From: Lamellibrachia columna
Taxonomy: Eukaryota > Annelida > Polychaeta > Sabellida > Siboglinidae
Direction of reading: 5' to 3'
DNA length: 64,000 nt
Assembly (NCBI GenBank): GCA_963662155.1
Contig: OY759263.1
Location: 298,501-362,500, forward strand
The notes beneath the pieces are model-generated. The model was not told the origin of the DNA. It saw only the letters and a program-made list of their open reading frames with translations, and ran no database searches. Numbering within the stretch: position 1 is the first letter of the stretch; each line of letters opens with the position of its first letter. Positions 10,713-23,497 of the stretch are shown one piece after another. Both the position numbers and the translations under genes were made by a program.

Positions 10713-11250
10713 ATCACTATCTGACAGCTGTACTGCTACACAATCGATCATTAACTGACCGCTACACTGCTACAAAATGGATTACTAACTGACCACTGAA
10801 CTGCTGCACAATCGATCACTAACTGACCGCTGTACTGTTGCACAATCGATCACTATTTATCCGCTGTACTGCTAAGTAATCGATCACTAACAGGCCGCTG
10901 TACTGCTAAGTAATCGATCACTAACTGACCGCTGTACTGCTAAGCGATCGGACACTAACTGAGCGCTGACCTGCTGCACAATCAATCACTAACTGACCGC
11001 TGTTTAATGCTACACAATCGATCACTATCTGACAGCTGTATTGCTGCACAATCGATAACTAACTAACCGCTGCAGTTTGCTACAAATGCAGTCACTAACT
11101 GTCCGCTCTACTGCTATGCAATGGATCAATAACTGACCGCTGCAGTTTGTTATACCTGTGGTCACCAACTGTCCGCCCCACTACTTCACAAGTGATCACT
11201 AACTGACCGCTATTCAGCTACGCAATCGATCACTGACTGACAAGTATTAT
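10713..11250. repeat. 34-bp degenerate minisatellite
   Basis: About 15 copies of a unit near AATCGATCACTAACTGACCG followed by CTGTACTGCTACAC. Copy length varies around 34 bp and sequence divergence is moderate to high. It begins at the exact end of the CCCG tract. Confidence 0.9.
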
Positions 11251-11744
11251 CACTTTAAAACAACAGTGCAACATACGATGCACAGTCCAAGTAACTCGTC
11301 TATACACAAGTGTTGTAAATAAATTCACAGAATGCTCAATCAATGATTTCCTAAGAACAGTTTGTACAACGGTGGATAAACGGTAGCACAAGGCAACGTG
11401 GACTGGGGATGTCAACCAGGACCACTGTATGCGAGGTTTACCACGTCCCGACCTGACCTGGTGAGTTGTGGTGATTCCCGACACGTCTATCTGCCACGAT
11501 CTGTATTCAAGTAGTCCTCACGCCGTGTCGGCGTCGCGTGATCTCGACTTGTTAGTCTTATTCCCACGGAGCCAGTCGAGCAGCTGCACTTGCGGATGTT
11601 CATTTATAGCCGTACACTAAACGGCAGCTGCCCAGCTTTTATTAGAGATGTTTCCAGTTGTGGCTTACACACAGGGTTTATTTGATTTCCTGAACAATAT
11701 GATCTCCACTGCGAGTTCAAGCCGCTAACCTAATTAACATGGAA
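11251..11744. other. Unique spacer
   Basis: No repeat or transposon signature recognised. A minus frame of 84 codons at 11230-11484 has no family features that I can name, and no splice sites support it. Confidence 0.4.
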
Positions 11745-11985
11745 CGTGAACGTGACACTATGTGAACGTGGAATTACGTGAACGTGAACTTACGTGAACG
11801 TGACAGTACGTAAACGTGGACATAAGTATTCGTTGACATAAGTGAACACGAATATCGTGAGCATGGACATAAGTGAACGTAGACGTACGTCAATTTGGAC
11901 ACCCGTGAACGTACTTGAACGTAAACGTACGTAAATGTAGACGTACGTGAAATTAGACACAAGTGTACGTACGAGCCTGTTTTCT
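11745..11985. repeat. Degenerate short repeat rich in ACGTGAACGTGA
   Basis: Irregular repetition of GTGAACGTGRA, ACGTAAACGT and GACATAAGTGAA blocks with spacing of roughly 12-24 bp. The many ACGT palindromes are the conserved part. The array is too degenerate for me to define one unit. Confidence 0.7.
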
Positions 11986-12339
11986 TGTCTTCGTCTCCCT
12001 ACTGCGTCACTGCCTCCCTGTGGTGTTTGTTCCTTCCTCGTTTTCTCACTTGTTCTCTCCTGCGTCTCCACATCGACGCGCCGCCTCGACCGTCACCGCC
12101 TCCACCGTCACCGCCTCTTTTAGCCTCTTAATTACTTCCTAATTAATAATTGCTCGTTGCTTTTATTGCCGACCCTGAGCTGACCGGGCGTCGTGACGCA
12201 ATTAGTGCCGGCGTCGGTCCACTTCAAAGTTGAGATGTACAATTAACGCAATCATTCTGAGCATTGCGACACCGAAACTGCAGTTGTAGTATCTCTGCAC
12301 ACACCCCACAACCGCGAACACACGCCCGCAAGCACGCAT

Positions 12340-12800
<461 letters not shown>

Positions 12801-12917
12801 GATTGCACCCCATTGAGCAAGGTATAAGTTTTTTTTTAAATAACAATGACCGTTCTTCGTGTTTATATTGTTATTTTAGTATTTCCTTTTGCAGATTTAT
12901 TTTTTATTTTGTAATTG

Positions 12918-15300
12918 TTACAAAGTTTCCGTTGCTTTGCTGTATTTGCAATGTTTCTCCGCCAAACAGTCTTGTTTTGTTGCATGTTTGTCGGTGTCTT
13001 TCTCACGGCCTTTGTGAAGAATGGTCCACCAAATTGGTCTTTCCATGGCAGCAGCAGCCCATGTTTCATGTGGGGTATTAGATGACTTTATATCTCGTTT
13101 TACACCACCTCTGAAGCGAAGGTGTGGTGTGCCTTCTGTTCTTCTTCTTCCAGTAGCTCGCCAATGAAGACCTATTTCAGAAGTCTGTTCTCCATCCTAC
13201 ATACATGTCTGTACACACGTCTTATATACATGTCTGTACATACGTCTTATATACATGTCTGTACATACGTCTTATATACATGTCTGTACATACATCCTAC
13301 ATACATGTCTGTACATACTTCTTATATACATGTCTGTACATACATCCTACATGCATGTCTGTACATACGTCTTAGATACATGTCTGTACATACATCCTAT
13401 ATACATGTCTGTACATACGTCTTACATACATGTCTGTACATACGTCTTATATACATGTCTGTACATACATCCTATATACATGTCTGTACATACATCCTAT
13501 ATACATGTCTGTACATACATCCTACATACATGTCTGTACATACGTCTTATATACATGTCTGTACATACATCCTACATACATGTCTGTACATACGTCTTAT
13601 ATACATGTCTGTACATACATCCTATATACATGTCTGTACATACGTCTTACATACATGTCTGTACATACGTCTTATATACATGTCTGTACATACATCCTAT
13701 ATACATGTCTGTACATACATCCTATATACATGTCTGTACATACATCCTACATACATGTCTGTACATACATCCTACATACATACATACGTCTTATATACAT
13801 GTCTGTACATACATCCTATATACATGTCTGTACATACGTCTTATATACATGTCTGTACATACATCCTATATACATGTCTGTACATACATCCTACATACAT
13901 GTCTGTACATACATCCTACATACATGTATGTACATACATCCTATATACATGTATGTACATACGTCTTACATACATGTCTGTACATACATCCTATATACAT
14001 GTCTGTACATACATCATACATACATGTATGTACATACATCCTATATACATGTATGTACATACATCCTATATACATGTATGTACATACGTCTTACATACAT
14101 GTATGTACATACATCCTACATACATGTATGTACATACGTCTTACATACATGTATGTACATACATCCTACATACATGTATGTACATACGTCTTACATACAT
14201 GTATGTACATACATCCTACATACATGTATGTACATACGTCTTACATACATGTATGTACATACATCCTACATACATGTTTGTACATACATCCTACATACAT
14301 GTTTGTACATACGTCTTATATACATGTCTGTACATACATCCTACATACATGTTTGTACATACATCCTACATACATGTCTGTACATACATCCTATATACAT
14401 GTATGTACATACGTCTTACATACATGTATGTACATACATCCTAGATACATGTATGTACATACATCCTACATACATGTTTGTACATACATCCTACATACAT
14501 GTTTGTACATACGTCTTATATACATGTATGTACATACATCCTACATACATGTTTGTACATACATCCTACATACATGTCTGTACATACATCCTACATACAT
14601 GTTTGTACATACATCCTACATACATGTTTGTACATACGTCTTATATACATGTCTGTACATACATCCTACATACATGTTTGTACATACATCCTACATACAT
14701 GTATGTACATACATCCTATATACATGTATGTACATACATCCTACATACATGTCTGTACATACATCCTACATACATGTCTGTACATACATCCTATATACAT
14801 GTATGTACATACGTCTTACATACATGTCTGTACATACATCCTATATACATGTCGGTACATACATCCTACATACATGTATGTACATACATCCTATATACCT
14901 GTCGGTACATACATCCTACATACATGTATGTACATACATCCTATATACATGTCTGTACATACATCCTATATACATGTCTGTACATACATCCTATATACAT
15001 GTATGTACATACGTCTTACATACATGTATGTACATACATCCTACATACATGTATGTACATACGTCTTACATACATGTATGTACATACATCCTACATACAT
15101 GTTTGTACATATATCCTACATACATGTCTGTACATACATAGATTGCTGACGAGTGGCTGGATGCCTATGCTAGGGAAAATGTCTTTGTTTGTGATTTTGT
15201 CATGCCAACGAATGCCTATTAATAATTGGCATAAGTATTACCGTTCCGATGCATCGCATGTGGAAAGAGAATAGTGTTTCACCAGACATGTCCAGGAAAA
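12918..15300 (-). mobile_element. LINE F: C-terminal end of a non-LTR ORF, minus strand, split by a 25-bp array
   Basis: On the minus strand, sequence near 15230-15140 reads WHDKITNKDIFPSIG, which resembles the region before the RWxGHVxRM block in LINEs of the LINE A type. Then comes the 25-bp array. On the far side (from about 13192) the frame reads RHVCRMENRLLK, then after a frame change GRRTEGTPHLRFRGGVKRDI, HETWAAAAMERPIW and a TAA stop at 12918-12920. These blocks match the conserved C-terminus of such ORFs. The element is a 5'-truncated relic. Clade assignment is from memory of the motifs. Confidence 0.75.
13193..15140. repeat. 25-bp minisatellite, about 78 copies, inside LINE F
   Basis: Unit TACATACATCCTACATACAT followed by GTCTG. 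Variants fall at a few sites: CGTCTTA versus CATCCTA (two linked changes), TATA versus CATA, and GTCTG, GTATG or GTTTG. Units with GTATG contain the 16-bp perfect palindrome TACATACATGTATGTA. The minus-strand unit includes the codons for RHVCRM of the LINE, pointing to its seed. The three overlapping frames of 440-628 codons follow from the 25-bp period and are not proteins. Confidence 0.96.
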
Positions 15301-15523
15301 CGCCCAAGCAATGAAAAGACTTTGCCCGAACGTTTAGTCCGCCAATATTAAAAAAAAATCAGAATGTGTTTGTATCTGAGTTCGTAATGTTCACGGTGTA
15401 TTCATTGGCAGCTGTGTAAACGATTGCCCGACACATTAAACGATTATGCGGTCGTCGATAACGCAATCGATTCCTAGAGTAAAGCTTGGAAATTCAGTCA
15501 GACTAGTGAGTCGAGATATTTGG

Positions 15524-15613
15524 GTGATGTGAGTTATTGGGCTGACGTGATTGGAGATGTGAGTTTCTGGGTTGACGTGATTGGTGATGTGAGTTACTGG
15601 GCTGACGTGATTG
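15524..15613. repeat. 30-bp repeat, three copies
   Basis: Copies at 15524, 15554 and 15584 of GTGATGTGAGTTAYTGGGCT then GACGTGATTG. Small array with few differences between copies. Confidence 0.93.
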
Positions 15614-16494
15614 TCGTCGGTGACAGCAGACTGCGCCAACCGACTAGTCGTCCACTCTCGTGCAAGATGCGATCATCACGACAACTTCGACCGAAGCCGA
15701 ATTTATCAGCAGAACGAGCGAGAGTCAATGGGATGGCCATTTGAAATAGAACCACCGACAATATATGCGGTTGTAGGGGTTGTGTCTATGCTGCACAAAT
15801 TGTATATTATGTTGAGTAACTAATTGGAGTAACTTCTCTCACTTTAATATTGCATATTAATTGTTGCTGTGTTTAAATAAGGTACCTTTAAGTTATATTT
15901 TTACCAGATTGCTGATGCTAATAAAAACAAATTGGATTGTAATGCTTATCTTTGTCATCTTGCCCTATGTCTCCTACATGTTAATTGCATTACATAAATT
16001 AATTAATTAATTAAATATTCAATTACACAAATTTATTTATTATTTACCGTAGCCTCATATAGTAAACTAATACATGTACTTGGGTCATTTTTCTACACTT
16101 CAGGTATTCTCATTTCAGTGCAGCGCTATTCGCTCGGTATTTTATAAAATGTAATATATCACTTGATCTGCTCTTGATTTGCAGATGTTGCAGAATTATC
16201 CTCGCGATGTTCCTTAATAAAACGTCAAACAGCGCATTTGTGATTCGCCGAATGATTCCAGATGCAAACGCAACCGACATGTCATGTAATAAAGTTGTCG
16301 CATGATCAAAAGCAATAAAGTTGGCACATTTATCATCTGCTTTGGATATGCCTCGTTCTGTTGATGAACTGACGCGATCGTTGACGTCGACGGTCTGCGC
16401 CAGGCGTAGGTTCACGAGTAGACCGATTCATTTGTTGCTCGCCTTCAGACAAAATCTTGTGATACAAGTTTATTACTGGGAAGTGACAGTCGGG
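15614..16494. other. Unique spacer, AT-rich in the middle
   Basis: Includes a short (TTAA)n stretch near 15999-16012. A 101-codon minus frame (16110-16415) has no recognisable domain. No RNA gene or transposon end was identified. Confidence 0.4.
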
Positions 16495-17068
16495 GATAAG
16501 TTACCACCAAAGTCTATTGTGTCACTGGGTAAGTAATACAAATTCATAGTGTCAAGGGGTACATAAACACAGGTAGTAGTGTCACGGATTAGTAATCAAA
16601 GGTCATGTTGTCACGGGGTAAGTAGCCAAATATTATAGTATCACGGGGTTAGTAATTAAAGTTCATAGTGTCACATGGTACGTAAATACAGGTAATAGTG
16701 TCACGGGGTGAGTAGCCAAAGATCACAGTGTCACGGGGTAAATAACCAAAGTGCATAGTGTCACGGGGTAAGTAATCAAAGGTCATTGTTTTACGGGGAT
16801 AGTAATCAAAGTTCATAGTGTCACATGGTACGTAAATACAGGTAATAGTGTCACGGGGTGAGTATTCAAAGGTCGTAGTGTCACGGGGTAAGTAATCAAA
16901 GGTCATTGTTTTACGGGGCTAGTAATCAAAGTTCATAGTGTCACATGGTACGTAAATACAGGTAATAGTGTCACGGGGTAAGTATTCAAAGGTAATAGTG
17001 TCACTGGGTAAGTATTCAAAGGTCATAGTGTCACTGGGTAAGTATTTAAAGGTCATAGTGTCACGGAG
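16495..17068. repeat. 30-bp minisatellite, left block
   Basis: About 19 copies of GTCACGGGGTAAGTAATCAA followed by AGGTCATAGT, with copy-to-copy changes. A second block of the same family in the same orientation lies at about 20320-20436, on the other side of LINE B. The block ends directly at the LINE B 3' end. Confidence 0.92.
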
Positions 17069-17304
17069 TGAATGGATGAATAAATGTTTACTTAGGATCA
17101 CAATGTATAAGAAGTGTGTGCTAAGGGCATAACAAATGCATACATAGCACATAAGATGACAAAGAACATAACACAATATACAACGTTTTTCATGTATCCA
17201 TAAAAACTGCAATAAGATTCGATATACAATCAGTTGCGTCAAGTGCCTATCAAATTTGGTAGCATATTCAAAGTCTGTAGGATGCAAAGCTTTCTTGAAA
17301 CGTA

Positions 17305-18270
17305 TTTTAGATGTTGAGTTGACACTGAGTTCAGGTAATCTGTTCCATGTGGACACAACTATTTTAGATGTTGAGTTTACACAGAGTTCAGGTAATCTGT
17401 TCCATGTGGACACAACTATTTTAGATGTTGAGTTGACACTGAGTTCAGGTAATCTGTTCCATGTGGACACAACTATTTTAGATGTTGAGTTTACACTGAG
17501 TTCAGGTAATCTGTTCCATGTGGACACAACTATTTTAGATGTTGAGTTGACACTGAGTTCAGGTAATCTGTTCCATGTGGACAAAACTATTTTAGATGTT
17601 GAGTTGACACTGAGTTCAGGTAATCTGTTCCATGTGGACACAACTATTTTAGATGTTGAGTTGACACTGAGTTCAGGTAATCTGTTCCATGTGGACACAA
17701 CTATTTTAGATGTTGAGTGTACACTGAGTTCAGGTAATCTGTTCCATGTGGACACAACTATTTTAGATGTTGAGTTTACACTGAGTTCAGGTAATCTGTT
17801 CCATGTGGACACAACTATTTTAGATGTTGAGTTTACACTGAGTTCAGGTAATATGTTCCATGTGGACACAACTATTTTAGATGTTGAGTTGACACTGAGT
17901 TCAGGTAATCTGTTCCATGTGGACACAACTATTTTAGATGTTGAGTTGACACTGAGTTCAGGTAATCTGTTCCATGTGGACACAACTATTTTAGATGTTG
18001 AGTTGACACTGAGTTCAGGTAATCTGTTCCATGTGGACACAACTATTTTAGATGTTGAGTTGACACTGAGTTCAGGTAATCTGTTCCATGTGGACACAAC
18101 TATTTTAGATGTTGAGTTGACACTGAGTTCAGGTAATCTGTTCCATGTGGACACAACTATTTTAGATGTTGAGTTGACACTGAGTTCAGGTAATCTGTTC
18201 CATGTGGACACAACTATTTTAGATGTTGAGTTGACACTGAGTTCAGGTAATCTGTTCCATGTGGACACAA
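17305..18270. repeat. 57-bp in-frame minisatellite in the LINE B C-terminus
   Basis: About 17 copies of a 57-bp unit (ATTTTAGATGTTGAGTTGAC then ACTGAGTTCAGGTAATCTGT then TCCATGTGGACACAACT). On the minus strand each unit encodes VVSTWNRLPELSVNSTSKI, the WNxLP block that closes CR1/Jockey-type ORFs. Since 57 is 19 codons the frame is kept, giving a 452-codon minus frame (18277-16919) that runs on past the array into FKKALHPTDFEY. Copies differ by few substitutions (TTGACA or TTTACA, one TGTACA). Confidence 0.96.
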
Positions 18271-18992
18271 CTAACAAAACTGTTTTTTTTGCTATATTAA
18301 ATCTAAGGGGTGTTTATAAGCTTAAATCCGTGACCTCGAGTCGAAATAGTAGTATTTAAAACAGGGTTATTACAAGATATGAGGTTATTTTCAGCTTCAT
18401 TTACATGCAAGATATTATATATAATGACAATGTCATGATAAATACGGCGGAGTTAAACACTATCTAGTTACAGATAGTCGAGTAATTTCGTAGGTAACCA
18501 TGATAGTGATCGAGTTGGCAACTGCTATATACCAGGACCATGAAGAATCGTTTCACATTCTCTACCTGGTCCGCCCAAGTAGTGCTTGGCTGATACTGTG
18601 AACCGGGATTCCTGTACATGGCGGAACAATAATTCATAAGTCTTGATGAGAGCCTCAACATTAGCAGTATGAACTAAATAGATAGATATTGATTGTGTCG
18701 TAAGCTTTGCAAACAAATAGTCGAAATGTGCTGCTTAAATAAACAATGATCATCAAATGACACACCAAGATCTCGGTGCACATTAACATTGAGAAGATGC
18801 ACCCCTTTCAAATGGTAAATAGTCGAGGTGTTGTTTCCAATCGTCAGTACACAACATTCATGCTCAGCTACACTGCTCGGCCCACGAATTCAATAAGGCG
18901 ATCTTGCATAATGGCAGTTCGGAAACATCCGAGAACACATTGGATATGTTTGAGTCATCAGCGAAACAGCACACATTAGTGGTAGTAGTCAA

Positions 18993-19608
18993 ATGGTCGT
19001 CAAGTAGATCATTGATATACAAAACAAATAGAAGAGGACCGGTACGTAAACCTTGCGAGACACCAGACGAGACATTACAAATGGTCGTCAAGTAGATCAT
19101 TGATATACAAAACAAATAGAAGAGGACCGGTACGTAAACCTTGCGAGACACCAGACGAGACATTACAAATGGTCGTCAAGTAGATCATTGATATACAAAA
19201 CAAATAGAAGAGGACCGGTACGTAAACCTTGCGAGACACCAGACGAGACATTACAAATGGTCGTCAAGTAGATCATTGATATACAAAACAAATAGAAGAG
19301 GACCGGTACGTAAACCTTGCGAGACACCAGACGAGACATTACAAATGGTCGTCAAGTAGATCATTGATATACAAAACAAATAGAAGGGGACCGGTACGTA
19401 AACCTTGCGAGACACCAGACGAGACATTACAAATGGTCGTCAAGTAGATCATTGATATACAAAACAAATAGAAGAGGACCGGTACGTAAACCTTGCGAGA
19501 CACCAGACGAGACATTACAAATGGTCGTCAAGTAGATCATTGATATACAAAACAAATAGAAGAGGACCGGTACGTAAACCTTGCGAGACACCAGACGAGA
19601 CATTATTT
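18993..19608. repeat. 88-bp array, seven copies, at LINE B RT motif B
   Basis: Copies start at 18993, 19081, 19169, 19257, 19345, 19433 and 19521. I see only one substitution among complete copies (AGAAGGGGACC near 19385 instead of AGAAGAGGACC). On the minus strand the unit encodes SGVSQGLRTGPLLFVLYIND plus LLDDH. The outer copies join the authentic LINE sequence on each side (motif A upstream, FADD downstream). 88 is not a multiple of 3, so the array itself destroys the RT frame. Confidence 0.97.
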
Positions 19609-20319
19609 AACCAGAAAACGTTTCACGTATTTTAACTCGTTGTTTGCGATTGTTTAAGAAACTGGTGAACCATTGCATATTCAAATGCTTTAGAAAAGTT
19701 TATATACACCGTGTCAACGAACCGTTTTGTGGACATAGCCTTAACCCACAAGCACAAGTGGTAATTTATGCTGTCAGCCAACATTCGTTCAAACAAACGG
19801 CGTCTCCTTTCTTATAGACAGGAGCGATATAAGATTTCTAGAGAGAAGAACATGTACCCCTGTCGAATGACATTTTGAAAATAATATACAATGGAGTTCA
19901 CAGTTCGTACGAAAGGCCGTTTAGAACAGCGGATGGAAAACCATCCAGACTAGGGCTGACTTTATTAGGCAGCCTTCACATGACTTTATTAAGCACCCTT
20001 CACATGAATTTACGCATAAGCTCTGGGGAGAAGTTAATGTTTGATAATTCGACATTTGTACCCATGTTCAGTGTAAAGGTATATCGCCCTTAAAGAACAC
20101 AGACGACAGTTGTCTGTTGTCTGTTTAATACATTGACCTTATCGGTGTTACCAACTGCTAACCGATTGTGCATACCGATAGGCAGATGTTTACAATTGGA
20201 CAGGCGTTTACATTTGGTTTAACAAATCTTATGTTTATGGTAGTTTGTAAAATTTCTCTTAAGCACGCACTGAGCACATCTGGAAACAAGAGTCCAGGAA
20301 AGTCGTGAGCATTATGTTT

Positions 20320-20436
20320 ATCGTGGGACACTTGAGGGTAAGTAATAAATTGTCACAATGTCACTGGGTAAGTAACAGCAGGTCAAGGGTAAGTAACTAC
20401 AGGTCACCGTGTCACGGGGTAAATAACTACACGTCC
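20320..20436. repeat. 30-bp minisatellite, right block
   Basis: Three to four degenerate units with GTCACTGGGTAAGTAACAGC, AGGTCAAGGGTAAGTAACTA and GTCACGGGGTAAATAACTAC. Same unit and orientation as the block ending at 17068. Confidence 0.85.
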
Positions 20437-20479
20437 CTGCGGCCCACCCTCCGTCCCAGCGTCCTGCACTCCATGAACC

Positions 20480-20577
20480 GCCCACCAGTCGTGGAACGCC
20501 CACCCGTCGTGGAGCGTCCACCCGTCGTGGAGCGTCCACCCGTCGTGGAGCGTCCACCCGTCGTGGAACACTCACCC
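20480..20577. repeat. 18-bp repeat with internal inverted repeat
   Basis: Five to six copies of CCACCCGTCGTGGAGCGT. Each unit junction contains GTGGA-GCG-TCCAC, a 5-bp inverted repeat. The plus frame 20305-20616 reads VERPPV repeats, but nothing else supports a gene. Confidence 0.93.
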
Positions 20578-20599
20578 GTCGCTTCCGACGTCTATGTGA

Positions 20600-22635
20600 T
20601 TGTACTTAAACTCTGAATACAATGGTTACTCGAAACACGTGTAAGCCCAACGAATGGTGTTAACTCGAGACACGCCAAGGAAAGACGGGTCTGTCACTAG
20701 ATACACGTCAGCTCAACCGACTAGGTGGACGTAGCGCCATCCCGTCTTAGACGACCGGTGAAACGCAGGCAACAAGGGACCCAGTAAGCCGACAGTTCCC
20801 ACTAAGTGCATCGGCTATTAGTGCACGAATGATGTTCCCATCTCCCTCCAGACTCAATTTAATCCGTGACACTGGCGCTTCGGCTGACCCACGGCGCCTT
20901 TGATGCAAGCATCATGTCCAAGCTCCACCGTTGTTGATTTGTCGTCTCAATCTTTGATGACCTCCAAGCCACCGCCTCTGACGTCACATACATTTATGTA
21001 CGACTGTCTTAACGTGCAACTTATTCTTAGTTTATTGAACATTTTATTGGTCTTTAAAACATTTGGCAAACGCATAATTAAACATCACAGGCCGGTTATT
21101 AATGTGTTTGACGTTTCTGAAGTCGTGCGCACGATACACAACGTTCATCAATAATAGAGCATCAGTTCCGTGGTCGTGATTGCCTCAGACGACACTAATC
21201 CCGCCTGGAAGACGCCATCAAAGACTGTACAAGCTCGCTTGTAGTGTCAGCCTGAATAAAGACGCATCTTGCGTCAGCTGGAGACGAGGCTGAAGACAGG
21301 TGTTGGTCCGCCAGTGGCGGCCACAACAGACAGTCCATCCATTACAAGGCGCTAAGTATTCCCCACACGGGCCGCTACTTATTAATAGTTGCGTGCATAT
21401 GAAGGTGCGTCTTATTACGATACGGCGATTGGATGATTGAAGTTTCTTCATACAACGCCGGATGGAGAGACTCGACGAACGATGACTGACAAGTTTATTC
21501 ACTTCGGCACGAACGTTCTGACTTCTATCAAAGACATTCATCGGTCTTGACGCCGAGGTGCATTTGACGGTTTCCGGCGCCGGCCGCTGTCGCGTCTCGT
21601 GTCGTGAATGCCACAGCGACGTCTTTGTCATAAACCGATTACTGTAATGGCGTGTTCGATATGAATCGATCGAAAGTGAAAGACACTCGCAAACTTGCCG
21701 CGATTTGCATTTAGCAAGTGGACTGATTTAGAGGGTCGTGTGTCAAAGCGCAAGCGTTCATGCCTGTGGAAAGTTGTGCTTGCTCGCGTGTGCAGGTGTT
21801 CTCCTGTCTGCAAGCTTGTTATTTCAATACCCTACTGGGATAGACTCCTATTTTGCATTAACCCACTAAGACATTTGAGTTTGAGTTGCCCAAGTACAAA
21901 CCACGGACTCGATGACGTTTGGCTATTGTTTGTTGCACTCGTCAGACAGCGTCTCACGAGAGAAAACAATCGCCATGAATTATTAGTATTGACGGCTAAA
22001 GATGCATTGTTATGTATGCAGGTGATTTGATGGTTAAACGTATCAATGAATCATCCGTGGCATTGTTTCTTGAACCGTCTCGTGCGTTCTGGATTCCGTT
22101 TGCGCACGCATGGCACAGTGATTAGAATGTAGCCTAACATTGATGTATAACAACACACTAATCATCGTGTTGAAGACGCCATTTGGCCCGACTAGATCAT
22201 TTGTTTCACTACTTAGTCAACATAAGCCAAAGCTTCCGCTGTCTGTCAGTATCTAAATATGTTTATGGCAACAGTTTGCCAATGCAAATGGACATTGCCA
22301 TAGTCTTTAAGATCTGCTTTGGTGACATCTTTATACATCAGCTTAGATTTGCTTACTCCCCATAGAGAGTGACTTCCGGGGACGGTCAATGGACATCCGT
22401 TGGACGTGCCCAAGCCATAGTAGTCGCCCAAATGAATGCTGCTCAGATGTTTTGACTAGTAGCGTTGCAGAATCTGTTGGTGTCTGCCATTTCATGCTAA
22501 GGACCAGACTCTTGCAGCGTGCGAGTCTCCTGTGGCTCGGCGTGGTCGTCTATTTGACGCTGAGTCTGAGGAGACCACGAGTTGTGCAGTGTTGGAGACA
22601 CTGTCTGTGCCTCGGAATTAGAGCAGAAGGCAGCG
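20600..22635. other. Long unique stretch, nothing recognised
   Basis: About 2 kb without tandem repeats or transposon motifs. Small frames exist on both strands (for example 137 codons minus at 21218-21631 and 111 codons plus at 21695-22030), but none shows a domain, signal peptide or splice context that I recognise. It may hold host intergenic or regulatory DNA. Confidence 0.4.
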
Positions 22636-22638
22636 TCA

Positions 22639-23200
22639 TAGACTAGGCAAATAATCTCAAAAGGGCTCTAGAAATCACGTTAGGGATACCTAAATATTAC
22701 AAGCTGTCATCCATGTCAGGGTTTATCTATAATCTTTACCGGTCACAAAAAGCCCGGATGACACTTTCTATTGTAATTGTTTAATGTGTAGTGTGCTATT
22801 TAGCGAAGACGGTGTTAAGATCTTGTCGCGATTTTGCAATGTATACATAATCGGAAGTAACTCAACTAATCATAGAGCTAAATAACTAAGTGTAATATTA
22901 TAATATCTGGAATAAGGAGAACTATGTGAGGTGTAAATAATGATATCAATATTTTAGCAATATTCGACAAAAAAACATAAAACGTAAACAAATATATCAA
23001 CATTTTATTTTGGTTTCTGGACCAAAGGTGTACAATAGTTTCCATAACGTCTTACGTACCTGGTACATGCCAATTACTTTTAACACAAAATAATGCCAGT
23101 TCATTTCCAAACAAAAATAACTCCAACTGGTTCGATAAATAATGTAATAAGATTCAGTGACAACCCAAAATATAACGTTACCCCCTTTATTTGTCATTGC
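22639..23200 (+). repeat. Left long inverted end of the 9.7 kb element
   Basis: Shares many blocks with the reverse complement of the right end, among them TAGACTAGGCAAA, TACCTAAATRTTACAAGCTG, TTTATTTTGGTTTCTGGACC and CCAGTTCATTTCCAAACAAA. It has a single copy of the segment GTCATCCGGGCTKKTTGTGA (read as its complement near 22740-22768). This single copy is the unexpanded form of the array in the right end. Confidence 0.88.
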
Positions 23201-23497
23201 CGCCAGATTGATATAAAGTTGGTGTCATTGTATGATTTTTTGTTTTAAATGTAACTGACCCAGCTGCAACGGTGTCAGTTTCATAATGTTATGAAATATA
23301 GCCAACTGTGTGGTGTGCCCAGTATCAGAAACAATGTTGTGAGTGTATATGTAGATGTAACCAGGGCCCGTTTCAGAAGTAAGCACCTACGTTTCACCAG
23401 TGTATGCAAAATATATCGAATGTAATTCCAACGTTCCATACGACATATAAAAGCTTTATATTCCACGAAATTAAACCAACGAAATAAGACAGAATCG

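Larger units (their letters stand above)
17069..20100 (-). mobile_element. LINE B: CR1/Jockey-type retrotransposon relic, minus strand
   Basis: On the minus strand, from about 20090: SPSLDGFPSAVLNGLSYEL (KxPGxDGIPSxxL-type block), IAPVYKKGDAV, RFVDTVYINFSKAFEYA (motif A, catalytic Asp read as Asn), VSSGVSQGLRTGPLLFVLYI (motif B and IND block), CCFADDSNI (motif C, DD intact), then a C-terminal region ending in VVSTWNRLPELSV. The 3' end near 17069 reads CATTTATTCATCCATTC, a short-repeat tail rather than poly(A). Many shifts and stops break the frame. Two internal arrays (88 bp and 57 bp units) enlarge it. Confidence 0.88.

Noticed and set aside
10263..10758. Gly-Arg-Ala and Pro-Ala-Arg repeat proteins
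   Set aside because: Direct consequence of the (CCCG)92 tract.
13122..15274. Frames of 440-628 codons rich in Tyr, His, Cys and Thr
   Set aside because: A 25-bp period rotates through all three frames, so every frame is open; these are antisense to a LINE relic.
20305..20616. Proline-rich protein with VERPPV repeats
   Set aside because: The repeats come from an 18-bp tandem unit, and the upstream part is the 30-bp minisatellite.
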